Assembly: GCA_015680685.1 (NCBI GenBank)
Contig: MNCI01014205.1
Span: forward strand, 839,660-903,659
Reading direction: 5' to 3'
DNA from: Gnetum montanum
Taxonomy: Eukaryota; Streptophyta; Gnetopsida; Gnetales; Gnetaceae
Length of the DNA stretch: 64,000 nt
In this document: positions 9,293 through 19,399 of the stretch, in pieces
Layout of the letters: every line of letters starts with the position of its first letter
Numbering within the stretch: position 1 is the stretch's first letter
Notes under the pieces: generated by a model
What the model saw: the letters and a program-made list of their open reading frames with translations, nothing else
Told to the model about the DNA's origin: nothing
Database searches by the model: none
Made by a program: the position numbers and the translations under genes

Positions 9293-10198
9293 TGATGAAG
9301 TGCTAAACAGTCGATGCATCAACTAGGCTACGTATACGGGGCCCCATATACGTAGCCACATTGACGCAGCCCCGTCGACGCATCTGTCCATGCGTCTACG
9401 TGGCCCTGTTTATGCGGAGCCTATTTTAGCCTATAAATAAGTGTGCTCCCGCCATACTTAGGTACCCTTTTGGTAGTTGTAGCGAAGCTCTTGTAGTTTG
9501 TCTCCGCGAGAGTTAGAATATTTTCTAGGTGCTCGCAATAGGTGTGAGAAAGATGTTTGGTTCTTTATTCGAGCACTAATGTACTTGAGCCCATTGGTGT
9601 GAACAACACTGAAGATGAGCTTTTCAAGCACTCCTTGCAGCAATTGGACTTAGTTAATTAAGCATTTAATAGTTTAATATTTTTATGCTTTAATAATTCC
9701 TTAAGTTTTCATTGTTATTACTTTAATCGTTATCACTCTTTTATAGCTTGTAAAAACCATAAGTACGACCATCTGAAATGTAAACCCAACACTTGGCAAC
9801 CTAGTGGCGCTTAACATCTAGAAGCCTAGTAGTGGTTAGGGGATGCTCAGGATGTGTACAGAAGATGGGATCAGATACTTATGCTAGGGAGAGTTAAGAG
9901 ATAGATTAGGATAATTATAGATTATGTAATATCCCATTTCTTACATTTTATTCCAAGCATTAGACCCTAGAAGATACGTAAAAAATCCATAAAAATCATT
10001 TGCCTTAATCTCACTTAACCATCACAATCAAACACATCACAAGTGAGGTTGGGAAGACAACGACTATTCTAACATAAGGTTTTGCTAGTTAGGGTATTGA
10101 TGTATGCAAAGTCCTTGCAGTCTACGGAATTCGACTGAGTCACCTGTGAATGCTCGTGATTCACATGGTTGGGCGTAGGGGTACCTCGTCGCTCATCA
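9293..10198 (+). repeat. Element A 3' LTR
   Basis: The 906-base LTR starts TGATGAAGTG and ends GCTCATCA, giving six-base inverted ends TGATGA/TCATCA. U3 carries GC-rich repeats built on catcgacggggcc-like motifs (9310-9420), called class I here. TATAAATA is at 9432-9439. R/U5 contains CTTGTAGTTTGT, GAGCACTAATGTACTTGAGC and GGTTGGGCGTAGGGGTACC, shared by all LTRs of the family. Sequence after 10198 belongs to element A2. Confidence 0.9.
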
Positions 10199-10208
10199 AC
10201 TTCATTCA

Positions 10209-11156
10209 TTAATAGCAAGAGCAATTGGCCAAAGAAAACACAAAATTGAGAAGATTGTTAATAGAAAATAGAACCTCTTCATGGAGGAGGTCTATGCCCT
10301 TTGCCAGAAAACTACAATTAAGGTAACTGCCTAGAAATTGGAGGCTCTCAAATTTGAGAGAGTCAAAGATCATTACAAAGACCAAGTCAATATACAAAAG
10401 GAAGTGAATGAAAAACACATCTAGTTGGTGAAGGAAAAAGTGAATGAAACCCTCCAATAGCTCCAGTAATGAAGAGAATTTTGGCAACCCATTGTTGATG
10501 GGATAGATGCCTACAATAAGGCAGAAATCTACATGAAGGAGTTGCAAATTGAGGAGATGACGAAATACATGGAGCTCGTTAATCTCCTTTATGAAAATCT
10601 AGCCATGTTGACTACTAGATGGCCACGGTATAAACTTGAGAAACAGGTGTCCAACTCATACTTGTTATATGAGGCTAAGTTCAAGCATCACAAAAACATC
10701 AAGAAAAAGCTTACAGTGGCAAACGTTGAACTTGAAGTTCTCAAGGCACGATTCACTAATCAATGATCAATTTTTGAGAACCTAGCTAGAAGGATGAATG
10801 ACTACCAGGAGCTACAAAACATAGTTAGGGCATTTGATATCAAATGTAAATAGTTCGCTACCTAGTTTGTCAATGTAATGGACATGTTCTCTATAATGCC
10901 TCGTGCGTGTAATGTCCTTATTCCAACCCACATTGGTGATGCTGCACGGACTATGAATGATTCCTAGAGTAAGGAGAGGAAGATGAAGGCATTACCAGAT
11001 GCCTTTAACCTTTCATTAGAGGTTGCAGCCATAGTAGGATAGCCATAGCCACCTTAGCTACTACACATTCTCGAAGTCGATGAAGGTCCTTTAGAACCTT
11101 AGGAGCCTCCACTGCCTAGGATTGTCTGATCTTCTCCACTGCTTTCATGCCATTAG
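10209..11156 (+). pseudogene. Element A2 ORF3, C-terminal half
   Basis: The fragment matches the coiled-coil part of ORF3 in A. The longest open piece (10533-10766) reads KELQIEEMTKYMELVNLLYENLAM, LEKQVSNSYLLYEAKF and LTVANVELEVLKA in order. It ends near SSPLLSCH at 11156. Its frame differs from that of A over the last 60 residues because A has one extra base there. It is a decayed fragment cut at its N-terminal side by insertion of A. Confidence 0.7.
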
Positions 11157-11361
11157 AAGAAGTGTTCAATTTTATTCAGTCATGTCATGGTGTTTAATTT
11201 TGTGTCATGAACACCACAATTTTTGTAATGTGTTGATTTGTACATTTGAGCACTTAGTTTTGTCAAGTCAGTTTATTTTTTTAAGAGTCAATCAATAATC
11301 CCATACCTTCCCAATTTTGTAAAGGAACTTGACAATGAGTTTTCATTCAATCATGGGGGTA

Positions 11362-12305
11362 TGATGAGTGTTAAAGTATTGCATCAATAGGCCCCCATTG
11401 ATGCGACCTTGTTGATGGGCCCCCATCGACGAGGCCTTGTTTACATGGTGTTGCCTCATCGATGTAGCATCTACTATGTCTACAAGACCTTGTCGATGCA
11501 ATCCTATAGTAAAAACTATAAATACGAGCTCCCAAACATGTTTATGGGACATCAAATCATAGTAGTAGCTAAACTCTTATACTTTTTACATTTGAAAGTT
11601 ACAATATTTTCTTAAGTGCCTGCAGTAGGAGTCATTGAGTGTATGAATCTTTATTCGAGCACTATTGTACTTGAGCACGATAGTGTGTGCATCAATAAAG
11701 ATAAGCTTTTTGATAAACCTTGCAACATTCTGGATAGTTTAGATATTTTATTCATGCATTTAATGTTTTCAGTTATTTATTCAATGTTTCTTAATAATTA
11801 AGCTAACTAAGTTATTAAGTGAGATGAGCTCAATAGATTAAACACATAAGTACAACCACTTTGAGTGTAAACACATGTTCACTTGGTAATCCCAACAACG
11901 TTATTGCTTGGTGTGCCCAGTAGCGTAGCGCTTGGTAACCTAGTAGTGGATACATAGGTTCAAGATGTGTACGAAAAGTGGGATTAGATGCTTATGTTAG
12001 GACTAGTTAGAGATTAGTTAAATAGTTAAATTAAATTAGTTCTCAATTTACTTCATCTCTCTTTTTCAATATCAAAACCATAAAATGTAAAATGACAAAA
12101 ATCATATGCCTCGATTACACTTAACCATACCTTTGTACTTCACAAGTGTAATTAGGAAGATAATGAATGACTATTAGGGCAAGGTTCACTTCCTAGAAGA
12201 CTAGTGTACCAGAAACTAGAGAGTCCACTAAATTTGATTGGATCACATGTGAATGTTTCATGATTTGTATGGTTGGGCATAGGGGTACCTCTTCACCACT
12301 AATCA
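11362..12305 (+). repeat. Element A2 3' LTR
   Basis: The LTR starts TGATGAGTGT after CATGGGGGTA (PPT at 11351-11361) and ends CACTAATCA. U3 has class I repeats (gcatcaataggcccccattg and similar). TATAAATA is at 11517-11524. The 3' part contains GGTTGGGCATAGGGGTACC, as in LTR A. It abuts a minus-strand LTR at 12306 without any spacer. Confidence 0.85.
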
Positions 12306-13254
12306 CATACAAATCATAAGCATTGATGCATGATTTGGTTGAATTTCGTGGATGGGACTAGTGTTGGCATCTAGATTGTTAAGCATTGATTGCAGGATGT
12401 TGTCTTCCCACTTGAACTAGTGGTGGCTTTGTCACGTACGTTTTAGTCTAGAGTGAGGCATATGATAATTTATGTTGGTAGGCCTTTTATACTCCTAGTT
12501 GTGAACATGATGAAAATTGAGAATAGAAATCTATGTCTAAGTAATGATGATCATGTAAATATACTCTAGCCTAAAGTGATGAGCATCTGATCCTAGCTTA
12601 CCATACATGTCTTGGGCTCATGTAACCATTATTGAGTTACCAAGAATTATGCTACTGGACAAACCAAGCTATAACACTACTGGGATTACCAAACAATTAC
12701 ATTTAAATACTCAAAACTAATCATACTCATTCTGCTTTACTAATGAATAAGAAAGTAAAGTACTTGGAAATGGAAATAATTAAATTAAGAAAACAGTAAA
12801 AAACTATGCTAAGTAAAATAATAAAACTAAGTGGATGCTGTAATGATGAAAAACAATCTTGATCTTTATTTTTGAACATGAACTGTGCCCAAGAACACTT
12901 CACTCGAATAAAGATTTTGTACAACTGCCTAACACCACACTGCGAGCATTCACTCTATCACTAAAACTCTGAAAACAAACTATAAGAATCTACCTAAGGT
13001 TGGAACGAAAGTTCTATGGATCTGTATGCCCAAGTGTTATATTTATAGGCTGCACACATCCCACAATATTGGATCTACGATGATGTAGCTTGAGTTATGA
13101 TATCCAATATGCGACATCGTAAATACCATATCATAGTTATGATAACATTGGTGGACAAAAATTGACTTTTTGTTAAACAAATGCGATATAGCATCAACAA
13201 TATCACATCAGCGATATCGCATTAGCAATATCCCAGCCAACTAATGATTCATCA
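12306..13254 (-). repeat. LTR H: minus-strand LTR, class II U3, probably solo
   Basis: Read on the minus strand it starts TGATGAATCA and ends in GATTTGTATG at 12306. The last 30-35 bases normal for the family (GGTTGGGCRTAGGGGTACC...TCATCA) are absent. The simplest reading is that A2 inserted here and the missing end lies on the far side of A2. U3 carries gatatcgc and caatatc repeats (13100-13240, class II). The TATA box complement is TATATTTATA at 13038-13047. No PPT follows at 13255, so it is a solo or 5' LTR. Confidence 0.75.
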
Positions 13255-13557
13255 AGGATATTATAGAAAAATGTGGTATTCATCTTCAATACTTTTGTAT
13301 TGGACAATCGTGCCAATTTGGTCTTTACTAGAAATTTTGAGTCATCTAACGTATTTGAACTATACTTGTCCATGTATGGTAGTATGTATCATTATTCATC
13401 GTGAAGGCTTGGCAAAAGGAGACTTGAATCCTTAACCTCTTGTTTGAGGTTTGAAATGCATACCACTATGCTATTTGATTTAAAGAGAATGAAATAAATT
13501 TTTATTTTATTTAAACAAGTGTTTCTGGGTTCCACCCTTGCATGTCAATAGGCTTGG
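13255..13557. other. Spacer between LTR H and element B
   Basis: There is no gene. The stretch contains a tRNA-like box A/box B pair on the minus strand (13418-13473) and an A/T-rich zone (13474-13520). It does not match the retrotransposons nearby. Confidence 0.5.
13418..13473 (-). repeat. Possible SINE head (tRNA-like RNA polymerase III promoter)
   Basis: On the minus strand TAGCATAGTGGTA (13473-13461) fits the box A consensus TRGCNNAGTGG. GGATTCAAGTCTCC (13431-13418) fits box B, GGTTCRANTCC, with one mismatch. The spacing of 42 bases between box starts is close to that in tRNA genes. There is no cloverleaf or CCA end, so this would be a SINE head, not a tRNA gene. Body and tail limits are not visible. 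Confidence 0.4.
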
Positions 13558-13562
13558 CATAT
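13558..13562. other. Target-site duplication of element B (left)
   Basis: CATAT stands directly left of the LTR end of B and is repeated at 19203-19207 directly right of its other end. Confidence 0.75.
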
Positions 13563-15058
13563 TCATGAGCGGCAAGGTACCCCTACGCCCAACCATATGA
13601 ATCACAAGTGTTCACGTGCAATTTGGTTGAATTCCATAGACTATAGTTGCTAAGTACACTAGAGCTAAACAACGTGTGCATGTTGTTCATTCATTATCTT
13701 CCCAGTTCCACTTGTGGAATGCAGTTGTATGGTTAAGTGTGACTGAGACATATGATTTTTATTATTTTGTGTTTTTATGGAATTACTCACGTAGAACAAG
13801 AATAAAAGTAAGAGTGATTAAAAATAAAAGTGATTAATTACTAACTAAACCATAGTATAATCTAGCCTAACACAAGTAACCATTCCCACTTCCTGAACAC
13901 ATCCTGAACTTTGTGTAAACACTGCTAGGCTGTCAAACACTAGTCATTTTTGAGTTACCAAGCATCACACGTATGCTCGAAGGGGTCGTGCTTATGTAAT
14001 TTAACGATTTACTTAATTGATCAGAATGAATTGTTGCATAAATAAAATTAATGTAAATTGCATAAAATAACAATATGTAAATTTATAAGAAAGAAAATCT
14101 CAAGTGCTGTAAGGAGTGGATCAAAGAGCTCGTCTTTATTGCCAACACAATGGTGTGCTCAGGTACATCAATGCTTGAATAAATATCTATTCATACTTAT
14201 ACTTCCTACTGCAGGCACTTGGAAAATATTCTANTTTTGCATGTCAATCAAATAAATCCACAGCCCCTAATAAAATTTGTAAACGACTTGTTCCTCATCT
14301 TTCGTACTCAAGCACGAGTTTTCATGTAGTCGTGGGGGTATGATAAATCATGTTTTTCATCACTTTGATATTGGGATGGCTGCGATATTGGGTACATGAT
14401 ATCGTGGCCTAAGATGCGATATCGTACATTCGATATTGCAGGGTTACTCCTGGGTTTATAAATACAACACCCATGCACACAATTTGGAGTAAGTTTTCAG
14501 TAGTTAGTAGCAAAGCTCTTGCAGTTTGTCCATTTGAAAGTTAGAATATTTTCCAAGTGCCTGCAGTAGGAAGTATAAGTATGAATAGATATTTATTCAA
14601 GCATTGATGTACCTGAGCACACCATTGTGTTGGCAATAAAGACGAGCTCTTTGATCCACTCCTTACAGCACTTGAGATTTTCTTTCTTATNTAACAATAT
14701 GTAAATTTATAAGAAAGAAAATCTCAAGTGCTGTAAGGAGTGGATCAAAGAGCTCGTCTTTATTGCCAACACAATGGTGTGCTCAAGTACATCAATGCTT
14801 GAATAAATATCTATTCATACTTATACTTCCTACTGCAGGCACTTGGAAAATATTCTAACTTTCAAATGGACAAACTGCAAGAGCTTTGCTACTAACTACT
14901 AAAAACTTACTCCAAATTGTGTGCATGGGTGTTGTATTTATAAACCCAGGAGTAACCCTGCAATATTGAATGTACAATATCGCATCTTAGGCCACGATAT
15001 CATGTACCCAATATCGCAGCCATCCCAATATCAAAGTGATGGAAAACATGATTTATCA
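13563..15058 (-). repeat. Element B 3' LTR (contains an assembly artefact)
   Basis: On the minus strand it starts TGATAAATCATG at 15058 and ends GCCGCTCATGA at 13563. U3 (15040-14945) contains four gatatcg/aatattg type motifs (class II). TATTTATA, the TATA box complement, is at 14935-14942. As assembled it is 1496 bases, but 14068-14233 is repeated at 14692-14857 and 14235-14690 is an inverted copy between two single Ns. Without these the LTR is about 870 bases, the family norm. Confidence 0.85.
14234..14691. other. Inverted segment between single Ns, probable assembly artefact
   Basis: Bases 14235-14690 are a near-identical reverse complement of sequence within about 14692-15163, differing at only a few positions. 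Single Ns stand at 14234 and 14691. The 166 bases before the first N (14068-14233) recur after the second N (14692-14857). Such an A-N-inverted-N-A layout fits a misjoined patch better than a biological event. Confidence 0.8.
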
Positions 15059-16237
15059 TACCCCCACGACTACATGAAAACTCGTCCTTGAGTACGAAAG
15101 ATGAGGAACAAGTCGTTTACAAATTTTATTAGGGGCTGTGGATTTATTTAATTGACATGCAAAATGACATAGAGAAAATAGACAACTACAAAAGTGCCTG
15201 AGCATATAATATTACAATGGATCACCAATGAATCCAAAGGACATCCAACCCCTCTTGGCAACAGAAGAATGAGGGAGAGGTAGAAGAGATCTAGTAGTCA
15301 TGAACAATCTCCCGTGAGTGATATGGTTACATCTTCCTTGGTAACGACAGTCCCACTTCCAGTCCACACTTTCCACTGCAATCACAAAAAAACCAAAGGT
15401 TAGTATATATAGTATAATAAATAATGGTTGAATACCTTGTCTTGTCAAGGATTTTATCTAACCAAGTTGTGATTGTGATAGATTGATTACTTGATATTGT
15501 TAGTGGAAAGACTAACAAATGGATTAAGTAAAAGAAGCGATTCATATAATTCAAAAAAAGCTTAACACAAGGAATATTGGAAAGAGGGTGATCACAACAA
15601 TAAAAAGGATTTCATTACAAACAATTATGAAGGTGCATACAATTAGATGACATGGATGGGGTAAATAAAAAGAATTTGATTGTAACAATGTCTAAGGGTA
15701 AAGAACTTAACTTAACCAAACCAAAAGATATGCAAGTGGGTCCTCCCCAAAGCAGGCATAGGCCTTTTATACCCTTGCATAACTTCAAACCAAGGAGTCT
15801 GTGGGCACCATGAATGATTAATGGTTATAGAACGTTAAGTACAAAAACCCAAAAATAATTGACTGAGAATCCCGACACATCAAACCAGAACAATGAATCA
15901 AAACATGAAACTGATAGTGAGGTGAGGTATACAAAGCATAGATGGATGATAGAGAGAGTGGAATGGAGTTCCTACTTATGGTCACATACAATCCCTTGTG
16001 GATTTTGTGATTAATTGAATTGGTAGGATCCTTCCTCAGTTTAGATCAAAATCAACCACTTTTAGTGAATTCACATCGACATTCTAAGGCAAGTCCATTC
16101 CCTAAGATACAAGAATGCTCTCACAAAACAACCATCATTCCAAATTGGAGTGAAGCTAGGAAGTGAGAAAGGGTCTTAGTTAGAGGAGACAAGACAACTC
16201 TCATAACTAGTGCTTGTAGCCCTTTTATTTGGTCTAA

Positions 16238-16290
16238 GGGGTGTGCTTTGAATTCCCATGTTTTTTTTTTGGATGGGAACCACACCATGC
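16238..16290 (-). repeat. Foldback element, copy B1
   Basis: On the sense (minus) strand GCATGGTGTGG-TTCCCAT pairs with ATGGGAA-TTCAAAG-CACACCCC. The inner stem (16253-16259 with 16273-16279) and the outer stem are perfect. The loop is a short A-rich run on the sense strand. Confidence 0.75.
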
Positions 16291-16326
16291 AAAGACCCAT
16301 GCATTTTTCACATTTATTTTGTCCAA

Positions 16327-16408
16327 GGGGTGTGCTTTGAATCCTCATCTTCCTCTTTCTTCTTCTTCTTCTTCTTCCTTTTTTTTTGTGATGAGGACCA
16401 CACCATGC
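16327..16408 (-). repeat. Foldback element, copy B2
   Basis: This is the upstream hairpin on the sense strand: GCATGGTGTGG-TCCTCATC pairs with GATGAGGA-TTCAAAG-CACACCCC. The inner stem (16342-16349 with 16390-16397) is eight perfect pairs of a different sequence from B1. The loop is a GAA-rich simple repeat on the sense strand. Confidence 0.75.
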
Positions 16409-17103
16409 AAGGACTTATTGGACTTCCTATTGTGAAATGATGTGAAATGATGAGAAGCTTCCAAAAACACTCTTGCACACAGGAAAATAGAAAAGCACAA
16501 AGAATACCACATCCCTTTGAAGCCAAACCCTATCCAAACCTTTGATTCCTTCTTGATTCTGGAAACTACACAAGTCACCAATTTATTAAAGTTGCATTAA
16601 TGAAGAAGAGACTGCATGCTTCCAAAATAAGGAAAACCATAGAGTATGTGGATGGGTGGATGATGTGGACTCACTGCCTATTACATGAAAAGAAACCACG
16701 TCCCAGTCGTTAGTAATGACATTCAAAGTTAGCAACTAGACATCAACAATCAAATTACAAATAAAGCATACCACCATCAAGTAGTGCATTCCATTGTACC
16801 TACCACCTTATTAGTAGAAAAAGTAGAAAAACACATTAAACACAAGAAAACATAACCATAAAAGAAAGTAAAGAGTAAACAATAAATATTAAATATATTA
16901 ACAATGGTGTACATAAAAACTAAGAAAAGACCAACAACCTTAAAAATACAAATATGTAAAATAAACATGTAAAACAAAGAAGATGAAATCAAAAATTTGT
17001 AAAACCAAAAATGTGTAAAACAAAAAGGTCAAAAACTAAGAAGCCACCAAAGGTGTTAGTATGGGTGGCCATCTCCCCCATGACTAAGTTGGAAGGGAGA
17101 GAT

Positions 17104-18400
17104 CTAAAACATTGAGCGTGGTTGTTCATCTGACGAGGTGTTTATTGTGTTGGTTGGCTTGAGCTCATGGAAAGGTTTTATTTGTTGAATGTTAACTAAT
17201 TGTTTTTTGTTTGGGCTATCAAGTTTATAGATGATCATGGCCCCAAATGGAAAAGTCTCATCAATAATGTAAGGTCCTTCCCACATTGTTTGGAATTTGG
17301 TTCGTTGGGGTACATGTGTAATATTCCAATAAAAAACCTTGTCTCCTTGTTGAAACTTTACTTTCCTTATTCTGAGGTCATGGAATTTCTTGTTGAATGC
17401 CTTATGCATCTCATTGGATGACAGGGCCATTAACCAATTTTCATCTAGCAAGTTGAGAGTCATTAATCATTCTTTCCGTGCTAGACTTAGATCTAGGTTA
17501 AGGTCACAGGCTATGGAGAGTGTACAGAGCTCATATTGGATGGGCAATGTTGGTAGTTTTCCAAACACAAGCTCATAGGGAGAATAACCTATGGAAAGCT
17601 TCCATGTGGAGTGATAAGCCCAAAGGGAATCATTTAATTTAGTGCTCTAATCCATTTGGTATTTACTAATGGTATGCATTAAGATTTTTGTAATCTCCCG
17701 ATTAGTAACTTCAGCTTAACCATTGGCTTGGGGTGATATGATGTCATGAATTTATGTTCAATCCCCAAGCATTGCATTAGCTTCCGGAAAGTAGCACTTG
17801 TAAAATGAGTTCCATTATTAGAAATTGACGCATAAGGTACACCAAACCTGTTTATGATGTTTTGTTATACAAATTGAGTAGTAGTGGTGGATGTACAGTT
17901 GGTGATGGCTGTTGCTTTTTCCCACTTGGTATAATAGTCAACTACGACTATTATATACACCTTTCCATTTGATAAAGGTGCAATGGGACCCATGAAGTTA
18001 ATGCCCTAAATGTTGAATGGTTTGAAAGGTTGTATCCATTGTTGTGGTCCCTCCATTCGAGTTGTCATTCCACCATTCCTCTGGCAACAATCACAAGCGC
18101 AGATGAATTGATGTGCATCCTTGAAGATTTTTGGCCAATAATACCCTACCATGAGGATTTTTATGGTTATGCATCTCCCAGTGTAATGGCCCCCACAAGG
18201 ACCTTCATGAGCATCTTGAAGAACACGAAGTTGACCTATATCTGGGACACACCAATGTACTAGGCCATTGGGACAAACCTTGTAAAGGTTTTCATTAATC
18301 TCCATGAAATATTTGACTCGGTGAAGAAACTATTGTTTCTTTCTAGTGTCTAGCCCTTGCAACAGTTCTTGCTTGAGCAGATAAGTGAGGATGGTGTTGT
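17104..18400 (-). pseudogene. Element B integrase
   Basis: Minus-strand reading gives the zinc domain first: open at 18305-18006 with NLYKVCPNGLVHWCVPD, DAHEGPCGGHY and CACDCCQR, so the H-H-C-C set is complete. The core follows (about 18000-17690). Its second catalytic Asp, normally LISDNGT, reads SISNNGT (17820-17800 region), and a stop replaces Gln in the NGQ motif. The Glu of AEVTNRE is kept. The C-terminal tail is open at 17463-17104 with HDLRIRKVKFQQGDKVFYWN and MWEGPYIIDETFPFGAMIIY, the best-preserved tail in the window. Confidence 0.85.
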
Positions 18401-19180
18401 ACCATTTGGTTCATCAGGCATTTGTGCATTAATAGCACCTTCAAGGAGAGATTCATTAGGGAATTGATAAGATAAAGAGCTCTCTTTCTCCTTGTCATCC
18501 CATCTTAGTCATGATAAGTGATCCGCGACCACATTCTTCACATCTTTATGATCTACCATTGTGAGATCGAATTCCTACAAAATCACAAGCCACAGTAGGA
18601 CACTGGGGCTCATTGTTGGTTTCTTCATTAGAAATCTGATCGTGCTATAATCTGTGTGCATAAACACTTTGTAGCCAAGTGCATAGTGCCTAAACTTCTC
18701 TAAAGCAAACACCACTAACATCAACTCTTTTTCTATGGTGGTGTAGTTCAGTTGTGCACCTGCGATGCTTCGGCTTGCACAATGAATGTAATATGGATGT
18801 TCTTGATCATCCATCTATGTAAGCATTGCACCCAAACCACAATTTGATGCGTTAGTCATCACATGAAATGGTCTAGACCAATCTGGTGCTTGAAGAATGA
18901 GAGATTCAACAAGCTTTTGCTTTAATTGTTGAAATGTTAATTCACATGCAGGGGTCCAGATGAACAATGCATCCTTCTTCGTCAATTCTACCAGAAGCTT
19001 GGTGATTTTGGAAAAATTCTCGATGAATCGCCTGTAGTAGCTAGTATGACCAAGGAATGACCACACTTCTTTGACTGTTTTGGGTTGACGGGTTATTCCT
19101 TAGATGACCCTTATTTTTTTAGGGTCCACCTCGATTCCTGCATTTGAGATGCAATGCCCCAAGACTATGCCTTCCTGGAG
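18400..19180 (-). pseudogene. Element B RNase H and 3' end of RT
   Basis: From the minus strand: EGIVLGHCISNAGIEVDP (about 19170-19110), WSFLGHTSYYRRFIENFSK, KDALFIWTP, then RNase H with MTNASNCGLGAMLT (first Asp changed to Asn), IEKELMLVVFALEKF, MHTDYSTIRFL (T-D kept) and a C-terminal VVADHLS near 18520. RT is cut at 19180, where it joins the 22-base LTR remnant. No N-terminal RT motifs or F-M-D-D box remain. Confidence 0.85.
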
Positions 19181-19202
19181 TGATGAAAAACACGATTTAT
19201 CA
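19181..19202 (-). repeat. Element B 5' LTR remnant (22 bases)
   Basis: Read on the minus strand, TGATAAATCGTGTTTTTCATCA is the first 22 bases of the LTR (compare TGATAAATCATG at 15058). It joins RT sequence at one end and the CATAT duplication at the other. It marks a deletion from inside the 5' LTR to RT. The remnant ends in TCATCA by chance or because that motif helped the deletion. Confidence 0.75.
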
Positions 19203-19207
19203 CATAT
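19203..19207. other. Target-site duplication of element B (right)
   Basis: CATAT directly follows the LTR remnant and matches 13558-13562. Confidence 0.75.
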
Positions 19208-19399
19208 AGTCAAAACCCCAAAACATTTTTTTTAGAATATTTACTCCCAAGATATATAGTCAAATTAAAACTTTATAAGTTGAAATTTTCTACTATAATT
19301 GAATCTCTAACCCACAAAAGATAAGGGACAAAAAGGAATGCCTAGTAGAGTTATAAATTCATAAGGCTCTCTCCTTGATGCATGGTAAGGATTCTCACT

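Larger units (their letters stand above)
1..10198 (+). mobile_element. Element A: Ty3/gypsy (Athila/Tat-like) LTR retrotransposon, 5' part outside window
   Basis: This is a contiguous plus-strand series: gag end and protease (1-983), RT (to 2160), RNase H (to 2830), integrase (to 4140), a non-coding post-pol region (to 6214), ORF3 (6215-9172), a polypurine tract and a 3' LTR (9293-10198). The domain order PR-RT-RH-IN is diagnostic of Ty3/gypsy. The extra ORF after pol and the D-L-G protease point to the Athila/Tat group. All reading frames carry stops and frameshifts, so the copy is dead. The element lies inside another copy of its own family (A2): the sequence right after its LTR resumes in the middle of ORF3. 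The 5' LTR and the left target-site duplication are outside the window. Confidence 0.9.
10199..12305 (+). mobile_element. Element A2: 3' end of a second ORF3-bearing gypsy element
   Basis: Right after the LTR of A the sequence resumes inside ORF3 at a point matching about 8180 in A. It continues through the ORF3 coiled coil, a PPT (11351-11361) and an LTR (11362-12305). The rest of A2 must lie upstream of A, outside the window. A therefore inserted into A2. A2 in turn ends inside an opposite-strand LTR (12306 onward). Confidence 0.8.
15059..17103 (-). other. Element B post-pol region, no gene
   Basis: PPT complement TACCCCCACGAC is at 15059-15070. The remaining 2 kb has no credible ORF. It contains two hairpins (16238-16408), the family block CATAACTAGTGCTTGTAGCC (about 16202-16221), and A-rich sequence next to integrase (16800-17040). 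No ORF3 is present. Confidence 0.75.
13563..19202 (-). mobile_element. Element B: internally deleted gypsy element with intact target-site duplication
   Basis: On the minus strand B has a 22-base remnant of the 5' LTR (19202-19181) fused to the end of RT, then RNase H, integrase, a post-pol region with two hairpins, a PPT (15059-15070) and a 3' LTR (15058-13563). CATAT flanks both ends. LTR body, PBS, gag, protease and most of RT were lost in one deletion after insertion. There is no ORF3: only 2.0 kb separate integrase from the LTR, against 5.2 kb in D. About 0.6 kb of the LTR region is an assembly artefact. Confidence 0.85.

Noticed and set aside
12296-12330. Inverted junction of LTR A2 and LTR H read as a collapsed palindrome
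   Set aside because: Insertion of A2 into LTR H explains the missing 30-odd bases without an assembly error.
16345-16581. Lys/Glu-run open frames around 16250-16580
   Set aside because: They are translations of the GAA/CTT simple-repeat loop of hairpin B2.
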